Assembly: GCA_020025115.1 (NCBI GenBank) | Contig: JAHHSP010000042.1 | Location: 1-9,368 of the forward strand | Reading direction: 5' to 3' | Length of the DNA stretch: 9,368 nt | Source of the DNA: Collinsella sp. | Lineage (GTDB): Bacteria > Actinomycetota > Coriobacteriia > Coriobacteriales > Coriobacteriaceae | Shown: positions 1-5,867 of the stretch, piece by piece | Numbering within the stretch: the stretch's first letter is position 1 | Layout: every line of letters begins with the position of its first letter | The notes under the pieces: generated by a model | What the model saw: only the letters and a program-made list of their open reading frames with translations | Databases searched by the model: none | Told to the model about the DNA's origin: nothing | Translations under genes and position numbers: made by a program

Positions 1-2
1 GT

Positions 3-31
3 ATTATATTTATCGCCAACGGTTTTTTCGA
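3..31 (-). promoter_or_regulatory. Putative sigma-70-type promoter firing leftward out of the window
   Basis: Read on the minus strand, a perfect TATAAT (3-8) lies 17 bases downstream of TCGAAA (26-31), which matches 4 of 6 bases of TTGACA. The surroundings are AT-rich. It would serve a leftward gene beyond the window edge, after the PTS EIIA gene and the inverted repeat. Only sequence matching supports it; in an AT-rich stretch such a match can arise by chance. Confidence 0.4.
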
Positions 32-52
32 ATTTTTGAAGCACCTGGCAGA

Positions 53-102
53 CGAAGACCCATATGCAGCCGCGCAATTAAGTGGGTGCATATGGGTCTT
101 CG
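53..102. repeat. Large inverted repeat (19-bp arms, one mismatch) downstream of PTS EIIA
   Basis: The arms at 53-71 and 84-102 are each other's reverse complement (CGAAGACCCATATGCA plus three more bases) with a single mismatch at 69/86; the outer 16 bp are perfect. The loop is 12 bases (GCGCAATTAAGT). No run of T follows on either strand, so it does not look like a standard intrinsic terminator. It could be an mRNA 3'-end stabiliser for the PTS transcript, a protein-binding site in front of the leftward promoter, or a remnant of a mobile element end. The structure is certain; its role is not known. Confidence 0.75.
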
Positions 103-186
103 CCGATAAACATTTCGGCTCATGGTATTCGCTTATTTGGATTGACGGGCGCTTACCGCAGATACATATAGCCTCAAACGATAGAT

Positions 187-627
187 CTATATCTCATCAT
201 CGTCATCGTCATCATCTACTGAAGCGAGCATTCGAAAGTTACTTCGTCTCACTCCCCCACCACCGACCTCGATCGCGAGCATGGCGAGCTCCTCAAGACT
301 CGGGCTGTTGCTCATACGGGTCACAACAAGCTCGAGGAGCATGGGGAGATTTGCCCCCGCAACAATCTCTATGTTATCCACCTGACTCGAAACCATCATG
401 GTCTGGTTGAACGGCGTACCGCCCCAAAGGTCGACGAGAACCAAAACACCTTCGCATTTTGAAGCCATCGTCGAAATCTCGTCTTTCAAGACATCGCCAT
501 AGGTCGCAGCTTTCGTGTCCTCAAATGGTACGATTTCAAAGAATGTCTGGTCTCCGGCAACCATATCGACAGCGCTTTTCAGCCCCATGGCGAATTGACC
601 ATGGCCGGTTAGAACGATACCTATCAT
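187..627 (-). CDS. PTS mannose/fructose/sorbose-family EIIA component
   Basis: This 146-residue protein has the EIIA-Man fold signature. The start MIGIVLTGHGQFAMG places the phospho-accepting histidine at residue 9, and an LVDLWGGTPFN segment follows near residue 65, as in AgaF and the ManX A domain. In this family EIIA takes phosphate from HPr in the cytoplasm and passes it to EIIB. The ATG is preceded by AAAGGTG nine bases upstream, a moderate ribosome site. The gene lies 86 bp downstream of EIIB on the same strand, so the two are probably co-transcribed. The C-terminus is odd: a Gly-rich stretch, then seven consecutive Asp followed by Glu-Ile. Base composition is near 50% GC in a sampled line, lower than the genes to the right. 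The substrate cannot be told from EIIA alone. Confidence 0.93.
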   Translation of the reverse strand: MIGIVLTGHGQFAMGLKSAVDMVAGDQTFFEIVPFEDTKAATYGDVLKDEISTMASKCEGVLVLVDLWGGTPFNQTMMVSSQVDNIEIVAGANLPMLLELVVTRMSNSPSLEELAMLAIEVGGGGVRRSNFRMLASVDDDDDDDEI

Positions 628-713
628 CTAATCACTCACCTTTGGTGATACCCACCCAATCGCATACGCTCGTTTTAACTTTCGATGCCATGAACGAGGG
701 CGCCCATCATTCG

Positions 714-1178
714 TCAAAGCACCAGCTTCTCGGGATTATCTTGAGGTGTTAATTGGATAACCATGGGCAACCCAGCTTCCTGCAACTCAGCAAAAGCATC
801 GAGATCTCCTTGATCACACGCTAAGTTACGGTTAATCTTCTTCACGGTATCCTTCGTGGTCATATTGCCCACAATCAGCTCGTCCATCTTCACTCCGGTC
901 TTGACCAGGCGAACGAAAACCTCGGGCTTCCTGGCAACAATAAACAGACGCTGGGCGTCATATTTACCCGCCGTGATGTTCGCAGCCGCCTTCTCCACCG
1001 AGAGCACGGATAGCCTGCACGTAGCAGGACAGGCCATGCGGAGCACTTGCTTTTGCATGTCGTCCGCAGAGGCCTCATCGTCGACAACCATGAAGCGGCT
1101 CACCTGACGAGAGTGCGCCCAGAGATTGGCCACCTGACCATGAATCAAACGGAAATCGATACGGGCTCCAACAATCAT
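714..1178 (-). CDS. PTS mannose/fructose/sorbose-family EIIB component
   Basis: This protein has 154 residues, close to the usual length of a stand-alone EIIB-Man subunit. The N-terminus MIVGARIDFRLIHGQV carries the classic RLIHGQV active-site loop with the phosphorylated histidine at residue 13. A VVDDEA segment, a KMACP-like RMACP segment and a VGNM motif follow in the expected order. EIIB transfers phosphate from EIIA to the sugar bound by the IIC/IID membrane complex. I chose the ATG at 1178 because AAGGAG lies nine bases upstream and homologues begin with M-I-V; an upstream in-frame ATG at 1301 would add 41 unlike residues. EIIA follows on the same strand. No IIC or IID gene is visible on either side, so the membrane part must be elsewhere or off the left edge. 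Confidence 0.93.
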   Translation of the reverse strand: MIVGARIDFRLIHGQVANLWAHSRQVSRFMVVDDEASADDMQKQVLRMACPATCRLSVLSVEKAAANITAGKYDAQRLFIVARKPEVFVRLVKTGVKMDELIVGNMTTKDTVKKINRNLACDQGDLDAFAELQEAGLPMVIQLTPQDNPEKLVL

Positions 1179-1710
1179 GTCACTCAGCTCCTTCGCTGTC
1201 GTCGACAACACAAAAGCTCGTCGCACGGGGCATTGAGACCCCACGCCGACCTCTAGGAGAACAGCCTTCCAGCTGACACCAAAGCCGTCTCCCATCGTCA
1301 ATCACACATTATGAATTGAGATTTGAGTCATTTTGCTCAGGCTGAAATCTTAGCAGCGAAATGCCCGATTTAACCGGTGAACGGTACTTATTTTCATCCA
1401 TTTTGCTATTTCTTATTTTCTACTGTATTTTTTTCTATGTTCTTGAGCAAAGCTGTGGACACAGAAACCCGTTGCAAGGTGCATTGCACGAGCGGAGCAA
1501 GCGCAACCGGCAGCCTCGTGACAATGTCCGACCGGTGGCAAATATGGTAAGGCCATGCCCGCTCCGCGCAGATGACGTAATGCGAAGGAATGGAACATAT
1601 CACCGCACAAATGCGGGCATATCAATATCGACCGCAACTGAATAGCGGCAACGATACCTTCCTTCCGTCGCCGCCTTTTTGCATGGTCAGGGCAAATCGA
1701 ACACCGGCGT
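1179..1710. other. AT-rich intergenic region between EIIB and pflA, no convincing gene
   Basis: About 530 bp separate EIIB from the end of pflA. The stretch around 1385-1441 is very T-rich on the plus strand (A-rich on the PTS-coding strand), which could act as upstream promoter DNA for EIIB. The open frames here lack ribosome sites and recognisable sequence; the 94-codon plus-strand frame at 1361-1645 merely reads through the T-rich tract as hydrophobic codons. Small inverted repeats are present, such as CCGCA/TGCGG with a 4-base loop at 1603-1616 flanked by ATAT on both sides. I see no clear -35/-10 pair for EIIB. Confidence 0.5.
1642..1680. terminator. Possible intrinsic terminator past the end of pflA
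   Basis: Downstream of the pflA stop an inverted repeat pairs a nine-base arm at 1644-1652 (GCGGCAACG) with 1666-1674 (CGTCGCCGC). On the minus strand the one non-Watson-Crick position is a G-U wobble and the stem is followed only by TATT, a poor U-tract. On the plus strand the stem is followed by CTTTTT, but no plus-strand gene lies upstream and the same position becomes an A-C mismatch. It may end pflA transcription weakly. Confidence 0.35.
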
Positions 1711-2532
1711 CTACGCGTTCGAACAGCCGCGCTCCGCTGCTCGCCCTGCACGCAACCCGCGCATGACCGCCTCGCGCAGCGCGGGCATCCGGCCCTTATC
1801 CATCGCGGGAACGTCCTTGAGCGGATATTCCAGCCCCAACTGCTCGTACTTCACGACGCCCATGGTGTGGTACGGAAGCATCTCCAGACCAACGACATTG
1901 TGCCAGGGGGCGATCAGGCGACCGAGAGCCTCGCACTCCTCGACCGAATCGGTAATGCCGGGAACCACCACATGGCGGATCACGACCTCGATCCCGCGCC
2001 TGGCGAGCTCGTTGCCAAACGCGAGGATCCGGCCTGGCTCGCGTCCGGTCAGGGCCTTATGCCCCACCGGATCGCTGTGCTTGATATCGAGCAGAACCAT
2101 GTCCGTCTCATCTAAAAGCCTGTCAAAATGCTCGGGCTTCTTGGGGTTATACGCGTATCCGCAACTGTCCAGACACGTGTGGATGCGGCCGGCGGGCGCC
2201 GCATGGGCGGCCGCGAACAAATCGCCCACGAACTCTGGCTGGAGCAACGGCTCTCCGCCCGTCACGGTCAAACCGCCGGTTCGATAAAACGGCCTGTTGC
2301 TCTCGTACTCCCCAAGCAGGTGTTCGACCGACACGCGCGTGCCCGCCCCCTCTGCCACGGTCCAAGTATCCGGGTTATGGCAATATGCACAGCGCATCGG
2401 GCATCCTTGGGTGAACACCACAAATCGCACGCCCGGACCATCCACGGTGCCCATGCTCTCGATGGAGTGGATACGTCCGAGCGCATACCTGGACTCGACG
2501 CCCTGTTCCTCATCTAGCTGAACACGTGTCAT
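1711..2532 (-). CDS. pflA: Pyruvate formate-lyase activating enzyme (radical SAM glycyl-radical activase)
   Basis: This is a 273-residue cytoplasmic radical SAM protein. It has the CxxxCxxC cluster motif CPMRCAYC (Cys44, 48, 51) in the family context VDGPGVRFVVFTQGC, followed by HNPDTW. A TVTGGEPLLQPEF segment holds the GGEP motif that contacts S-adenosylmethionine. PflA cleaves SAM with a 4Fe-4S cluster and abstracts hydrogen from the glycine of the radical domain in its partner lyase, here residue 58 of the separate small subunit. The length is slightly above E. coli PflA because of an N-terminal extension. The ATG at 2532 has GGGAG ten bases upstream; the in-frame ATG at 2586 has no ribosome site. 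The gene lies downstream of the split lyase on the same strand, beyond a terminator, so it probably has its own promoter or depends on read-through. Confidence 0.95.
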   Translation of the reverse strand: MTRVQLDEEQGVESRYALGRIHSIESMGTVDGPGVRFVVFTQGCPMRCAYCHNPDTWTVAEGAGTRVSVEHLLGEYESNRPFYRTGGLTVTGGEPLLQPEFVGDLFAAAHAAPAGRIHTCLDSCGYAYNPKKPEHFDRLLDETDMVLLDIKHSDPVGHKALTGREPGRILAFGNELARRGIEVVIRHVVVPGITDSVEECEALGRLIAPWHNVVGLEMLPYHTMGVVKYEQLGLEYPLKDVPAMDKGRMPALREAVMRGLRAGRAAERGCSNA

Positions 2533-2681
2533 AATCGCATCGCTCCCTTTACCCGCAGACACGGCTGCAGACGCATTATTTCGCAAGTCATAATACCTCG
2601 TCGACTGCGTTCATCTTGGTCCTGTCGCCACACGACTCGCGCTCGCGACCCTTCCCGACCATTGAATCAAATCATTGATGC

Positions 2682-2712
2682 AAAAAGGGACGCCGGCAAT
2701 ACCGACGTCCCT
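2682..2712 (-). terminator. Rho-independent terminator after the glycyl-radical-domain gene
   Basis: Read on the minus strand, GGGACGTCGG (2711-2702) pairs with CCGGCGTCCC (2696-2687) across a 5-base loop. That gives ten base pairs including one G-U wobble, followed at once by TTTTT (2686-2682). It sits about 30 bases beyond the stop of the small lyase gene and before pflA, so it separates the lyase transcripts from the activase gene at least in part. Confidence 0.88.
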
Positions 2713-2742
2713 CACTACAGCGGTGCCTTTGCTGTCGATCGC

Positions 2743-2994
2743 TTAGAAGCTATCGTGGAAGGTACGGGAGATGACCTCGTCCTGCTGAGCCTTGGTCAGG
2801 TTGTGGAAGTTCACAGCGTAACCGGAAACGCGAACGGTGAGCTGGGGGTACTTCTCCGGGTGAGCCTGAGCGTCGATCAGCGTGTCACGGTTGAACACGT
2901 TGACGTTCAGGTGGTGGCCACCCTTCTCGGCGTAAGCGTCGATCATGCTCACGAGATTATCAGCCTGAGTCTGCGGGATGTCAGCGACCTTCAT
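2743..2994 (-). CDS. grcA: Stand-alone glycyl-radical domain of pyruvate formate-lyase (GrcA/YfiD-like small subunit)
   Basis: This 83-residue protein is essentially just the C-terminal glycyl-radical domain of PFL. It contains GGHHLNVNVFNRDTL (25-39), HPEKYPQLTVRVSGYAVNF (45-63, radical Gly58) and the terminal ISRTFHDSF. Full-length PFLs carry the same blocks in their last 60-80 residues. The ATG at 2994 has AAGGAG seven bases upstream; an in-frame ATG six codons earlier lacks a site. PflA should generate the radical here, and the radical must reach the Cys pair of the large subunit encoded 142 bp upstream, so the two proteins should assemble. E. coli GrcA (YfiD), a 127-residue spare part for oxygen-damaged PFL, is the known parallel. 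Here the neighbouring PFL has no radical domain of its own, so the small protein is probably obligatory. It is followed by a strong terminator. Confidence 0.93.
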   Translation of the reverse strand: MKVADIPQTQADNLVSMIDAYAEKGGHHLNVNVFNRDTLIDAQAHPEKYPQLTVRVSGYAVNFHNLTKAQQDEVISRTFHDSF

Positions 2995-3034
2995 TGGTGC
3001 ACTCCTTTTCATCTTCGGTGCTCTCTCGCGCCGA

Positions 3035-3049
3035 AATAAGAATTGTTAC
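3035..3049 (-). repeat. Second copy of a 15-bp motif at the presumed transcription start of the small lyase gene
   Basis: On the minus strand the sequence GTAACAATTCTTATT here matches GTGACAATTCTTATT at 3081-3095 in 14 of 15 positions, 46 bp away. One copy overlaps the -35 hexamer of the putative promoter and the other lies at about its transcription start. This layout suits a pair of operator sites, but the binding protein is unknown and the assignment is inferred from repetition and position only. Confidence 0.45.
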
Positions 3050-3053
3050 TGAA

Positions 3054-3082
3054 ACTATATCAGCATCATCCGCGTCGGTGAA
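3054..3082 (-). promoter_or_regulatory. Putative extended -10 promoter for the glycyl-radical-domain gene
   Basis: On the minus strand TTCACC (3082-3077, 4 of 6 matches to TTGACA) is separated by exactly 17 bases from TATAGT (3059-3054). The latter is preceded by TGA, giving an extended -10 of the TGnTATAnT type. A start near 3047 would leave a leader of about 50 bases before the ATG at 2994. This would let the radical-domain gene be expressed apart from the large subunit. Sequence matching only. Confidence 0.5.
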
Positions 3083-3103
3083 TAAGAATTGTCACCGACG
3101 CGG
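3070..3103 (-). repeat. Perfect 12-bp stem-loop between the two parts of pyruvate formate-lyase
   Basis: CCGCGTCGGTGA at 3070-3081 is the exact reverse complement of 3092-3103, with a 10-base loop. It begins about 33 bases beyond the stop codon of the large subunit gene. On the minus strand no U-run follows, so it is not a typical terminator. It may protect the 3' end of the large-subunit mRNA, partly attenuate read-through, or act in DNA as a binding site, since its downstream arm overlaps the -35 of the putative small-subunit promoter. Confidence 0.75.
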
Positions 3104-3136
3104 AAACATTACAGACGAACCGAACGTCCGCCGACC

Positions 3137-5251
3137 TTAGCGGTCCTCGGAGCCCTCGGGAGCGGAGGAGTCCGTGCAGTCGCAGCAGGCAACCGGGTTC
3201 TCGAAGGAGATGTCACCAAGATCCAGGTCCCCGAACATCACCTGGTCCTCCTTGCCGAGCGCACCCGGGATGATGGAGAAGGTGTTGGAGATGCCGTCCT
3301 GGGCGTCGCGGAAGGGAAGCTTCGCGACGGAGGACAGGGAGGCGATGGCACCGTGGGTGTCGCGCTGGTGCATGGGATTGGCACCGGGAGCGAACGGCAC
3401 GCCGGCCTTGCGGCCGTCAGGGGTGGCGCCGGTCTTCTGGCCGTACACCACGTTGGAGGTGATGGTCAGGACGGACGTGGTGGGCACGGAGTTGCGGTAC
3501 GTGTCGTTCATGCGGATGTACTCCATGAACTGATGCACGACGTCGTGAGCGAGGACGTCGACGCGGTCGTCGTCGTTACCGTACTTGGGGAAATCGCCCT
3601 CGATGTTGAAGTCGACGATGACGCCGTTCTCGTCGCGGACCGGATGGACCTTGGCGTACTTGATGGCGGACAGGGAGTCGGCCACGACGGACAGGCCGGC
3701 GATGCCGGTGGCGAACCAACGGTGGACATCCTTGTCATGCAGGGCCATCTGGATGGACTCGTAGCAGTACTTGTCATGCATGTAGTGGATGATGTTCAGG
3801 GTGTTCACGTACACGCCGGCGAGCCACTTCATCATGTCGTTGTACTTGGCCATGACGTCATCGAAATCAAGGGTGTCGCCCTCGACCGGACGGAACTTGG
3901 GACCGACCTGCTTCTTGGAGACCTCGTCAACGCCGCCGTTGAGTGCGTACAGGAGGCACTTGGCGAGATTGGCGCGGGCGCCGAAGAACTGCATCTCCTT
4001 GCCGATGCGCATGGAGGACACGCAGCAGGCGATGGCGTAGTCGTCGCCGTGGTAAACGCGCATGACGTCATCGTTCTCGTACTGGATGGAGGACGACGCG
4101 ATGGAGGTCTTGGCGCAGAACTCCTTGAAGGCGTGAGGCAGGCGGGTGGACCACAGAACGGTCAGGTTGGGCTCCGGGGAGGTGCCCATGTTCTCCAAAG
4201 TGTGGAGGTACCGGTAGCTCATCTTGGTGACGAGGGTGCGGCCGTCGACGCCCATGCCGCCGATGGACTCGGTGACCCACTGCGGATCGCCGGAGAACAG
4301 ATTCTGGTACTCGGGGGTACGGGCGAACTTGACCATACGGAGCTTCATGATGAAGTGGTCGACGAACTCCTGGATCTGCTCCTCGGTGAAGGTGCCGTTC
4401 TTAAGGTCGCGCTCGGCGTAGATGTCGATGAAGGTGGAGGTGCGGCCGATGGACATGGCGGCGCCGTTTTGGTCCTTCACAGCGGCCAGGTAGGCGAGGT
4501 ACATCCACTGGATGGCCTCCTGGGTGTTGGCAGCCGGACGGGCGATGTCGAAGCCGTACAGCTTGCCGAGCTCGACGAGCTGCTTAAGGGAGCGGATCTG
4601 CTCGGACAGCTCCTCGCGATCGCGGATGGTCTCCTCGGTCATGACGGAGGGCGTGGAGACCTTTTGGGCCTCCTTGTCGGCGATCAGGGCGTCGACGCCG
4701 TAGAGCGCGACGCGGCGATAGTCGCCGATGATGCGGCCGCGGCCATAACCGTCGGGCAGACCGGTGATGATGTGGGCGGAACGGCAGGCGCGCATCTCGG
4801 GGGTGTAAGCATCGAACACGCCGGCGTTGTGCGTCTTGCGCTTGTTGGTGTAGAAGTCGACGATCTCGGGATCGATCTCATAGCCGTGCTGGGCAGCGGC
4901 CTGACAGGCGATGCGGATGCCGCCGTTGACGTGCAGGGCGCGCTTGAGCGGAGCGTCGGTCTGCAGACCGACGATGGTCTCGCGCTCGGGGTGCTCGGCG
5001 TCGATGTAGCCGGCCTTGTGGGACAAAATGCCCGTCACGACCTTGGTGTCCATATCCAGGACGCCGCCCTGCTCGCGCTCCTTGAGAAGCAGCGACATAA
5101 CGTCATCCCACAGCTTGACGGTGCGCTCGGTGGGGCCCACCAGGAACGACTCGTCGCCCTCGTAGGGGGTGTAGTTCTTCTGGATGAAGTCGCGGACGTC
5201 AATCTCGCTGAGCCAATTGCCGCCCTCGAAGCCTTCCCATGCCTCCTGCAT
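3137..5251 (-). CDS. pflB: Pyruvate formate-lyase large subunit lacking the glycyl-radical domain
   Basis: This 704-residue protein aligns from memory with E. coli PflB from AWEGF...VRDFIQKNYTPYEGDESFL near the N-terminus to DGISNTFSIIPGALGKEDQ near residue 670. The catalytic pair in YAIACCVSSM is Cys409-Cys410 (E. coli 418/419), and the MQFFGARANLAK and LTVLW substrate-site segments are present. PFL turns pyruvate and CoA into formate and acetyl-CoA anaerobically. Where other PFLs continue into the radical domain, this one switches to a 34-residue acidic tail with Cys689, 690 and 692 and stops at TAA. The missing domain is encoded by the next gene downstream. The start at 5251 follows GAGGAG with a 12-base spacer; the frame is open 51 codons further up, but that part does not resemble PFL. 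Confidence 0.95.
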   Translation of the reverse strand: MQEAWEGFEGGNWLSEIDVRDFIQKNYTPYEGDESFLVGPTERTVKLWDDVMSLLLKEREQGGVLDMDTKVVTGILSHKAGYIDAEHPERETIVGLQTDAPLKRALHVNGGIRIACQAAAQHGYEIDPEIVDFYTNKRKTHNAGVFDAYTPEMRACRSAHIITGLPDGYGRGRIIGDYRRVALYGVDALIADKEAQKVSTPSVMTEETIRDREELSEQIRSLKQLVELGKLYGFDIARPAANTQEAIQWMYLAYLAAVKDQNGAAMSIGRTSTFIDIYAERDLKNGTFTEEQIQEFVDHFIMKLRMVKFARTPEYQNLFSGDPQWVTESIGGMGVDGRTLVTKMSYRYLHTLENMGTSPEPNLTVLWSTRLPHAFKEFCAKTSIASSSIQYENDDVMRVYHGDDYAIACCVSSMRIGKEMQFFGARANLAKCLLYALNGGVDEVSKKQVGPKFRPVEGDTLDFDDVMAKYNDMMKWLAGVYVNTLNIIHYMHDKYCYESIQMALHDKDVHRWFATGIAGLSVVADSLSAIKYAKVHPVRDENGVIVDFNIEGDFPKYGNDDDRVDVLAHDVVHQFMEYIRMNDTYRNSVPTTSVLTITSNVVYGQKTGATPDGRKAGVPFAPGANPMHQRDTHGAIASLSSVAKLPFRDAQDGISNTFSIIPGALGKEDQVMFGDLDLGDISFENPVACCDCTDSSAPEGSEDR

Positions 5252-5377
5252 TGCGTGACCACGCTCCTCGTCGTGCTCGCGGGGCGTCCCCGCCCCAAAT
5301 TTGACATCCCCGGCGCCAATCCCCGGACATTCGCACGTGCCGCTCGCCGATAAAACGCTTGCGCCCGTGTGAAAAAA

Positions 5378-5391
5378 GAGACCGTTGACCG
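5378..5391. repeat. Distal copy of the GAGACCGT repeat
   Basis: GAGACCGTTGACCG matches the tandem pair at 5652-5679 in 12 of 14 positions (against its first unit) and lies about 130 bp upstream of the pflB start codon. Three copies in one divergent intergenic region suggest regulator binding sites, but this is inferred from repetition alone. Confidence 0.35.
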
Positions 5392-5413
5392 AAGATCTAT
5401 TCACATTTGCAAG

Positions 5414-5466
5414 GATACCATATGCACTGGTCCCGGAGGGTATCGTAAATGGGACTTTTTCCCATT
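5414..5466. repeat. Pair of stem-loops upstream of pflB
   Basis: GATACC (5414-5419) pairs with GGTATC (5439-5444). Immediately beyond, AATGGGA (5448-5454) pairs perfectly with TCCCATT (5460-5466) around a five-base loop. A third pairing, GTCCC (5430-5434) with GGGAC (5451-5455), would compete with both. If transcription of pflB starts to the right of this point, the region would form an RNA leader with alternative folds; otherwise these may be operator palindromes. The pairings are visible; any role is inferred. Confidence 0.5.
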
Positions 5467-5584
5467 CATTTCTACAAGGACACTACCGCGTTCCCTGTCT
5501 CCGAACGCACGCCCCCACGCTGCAGACGCCCCGCTTGCCGCCTCGGGATCCGCCATGTCGGCCCGGCGATACGTCGCGCTCGAC

Positions 5585-5686
5585 TCACCCGGGCTGCCGG
5601 CCGCCCCGAGGCCCGCGATGCATGCGAGGCTCGTTGTTGGTGACTTTTACCGAGACCGTCGATCGGAGACCGTCAATCGTTGTCAT
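5585..5686 (-). CDS. Candidate 33-residue small protein, unrecognised
   Basis: An ATG at 5686 is preceded by AAGGA nine bases upstream in an A-rich leader, which is a credible ribosome site. The frame gives 33 residues, starting MTTIDGLRSTVSVKVTNNEP and ending in a Gly/Arg-rich stretch, with no membrane segment. It has no similarity that I recognise. The tandem 14-bp repeat lies inside its first codons. It could be a leader peptide for pflB, the remnant of the front of a lost gene, or chance. The spacing of the ribosome site is the only positive evidence. Confidence 0.2.
   Translation of the reverse strand: MTTIDGLRSTVSVKVTNNEPRMHRGPRGGRQPG
5652..5679. repeat. Tandem 14-bp direct repeat (GAGACCGTCRATCG)
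   Basis: Two head-to-tail units at 5652-5665 and 5666-5679 differ at one base. A related copy sits at 5378-5391. The location in a divergent promoter region between pflB and deoD is what one expects of a regulator binding array, but the repeat also falls inside the weak 33-codon ORF, so coding duplication is an alternative. Confidence 0.55.
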
Positions 5687-5867
5687 GGTGTTTTTTCCTT
5701 GAGGCGATCCGGGCATCTGGTGATTCGATTTAGCAGAATGAACCGCCTGACCTGGGCAACCGCTCGCTGGGCTCAGCGTCCTCCCACCGAATTCCAATAG
5801 CCGACCTCGCGTGTAGGTGAGAAAGTGTACTCTGTATTCCTACGACGCAAGGAGGCCTCGTCCCATT

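Larger units (their letters stand above)
5252..5867. other. Long divergent intergenic region between pflB and deoD
   Basis: About 616 bp separate the start codons of two divergent genes, so promoters for both should lie here, though I find no strong -35/-10 pair. It holds two stem-loops at 5414-5466, tandem 14-bp repeats at 5652-5679 with a third copy at 5378-5391, and one weak small ORF on the minus strand. A 64-codon plus-strand frame at 5449-5643 has GGAGGG eight bases before its ATG. It resembles no protein I know and reads through GC-rich DNA as Arg/Pro-rich sequence, so I do not call it. Confidence 0.5.

Noticed and set aside
36..410. A 124-codon plus-strand frame over the inverted repeat and the end of EIIA
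   Set aside because: It runs antisense to EIIA, its His-rich stretch is the reverse reading of the poly-Asp tail, and no ribosome site is present.
1361..1645. A 94-codon plus-strand frame with a hydrophobic start, looking like a membrane protein
   Set aside because: The hydrophobic part is merely the T-rich tract read as Phe/Leu/Ile/Tyr codons; no ribosome site, and the rest is basic with no pattern.
2995..3136. A frameshift or sequencing error splitting one pfl gene
   Set aside because: The gap holds no sequence resembling PFL in any frame, contains a stem-loop, promoter-like site and ribosome site, and the large subunit ends in its own tail and stop codon, so a true two-gene arrangement is the better reading.
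3089..5353. A 754-codon open frame on the plus strand across the whole pflB gene
   Set aside because: It is the exact antisense of pflB, rich in Val, Gly, Asp and Leu as expected from reading GC-biased codons backwards, with no recognisable domains and no ribosome site at its start.
5449..5643. A 64-codon plus-strand frame with GGAGGG before its ATG
   Set aside because: Despite the ribosome-like site, the product is Arg/Pro/Cys-rich with no recognisable pattern, begins inside a stem-loop, and reads through a GC-rich stretch with typical non-coding composition.
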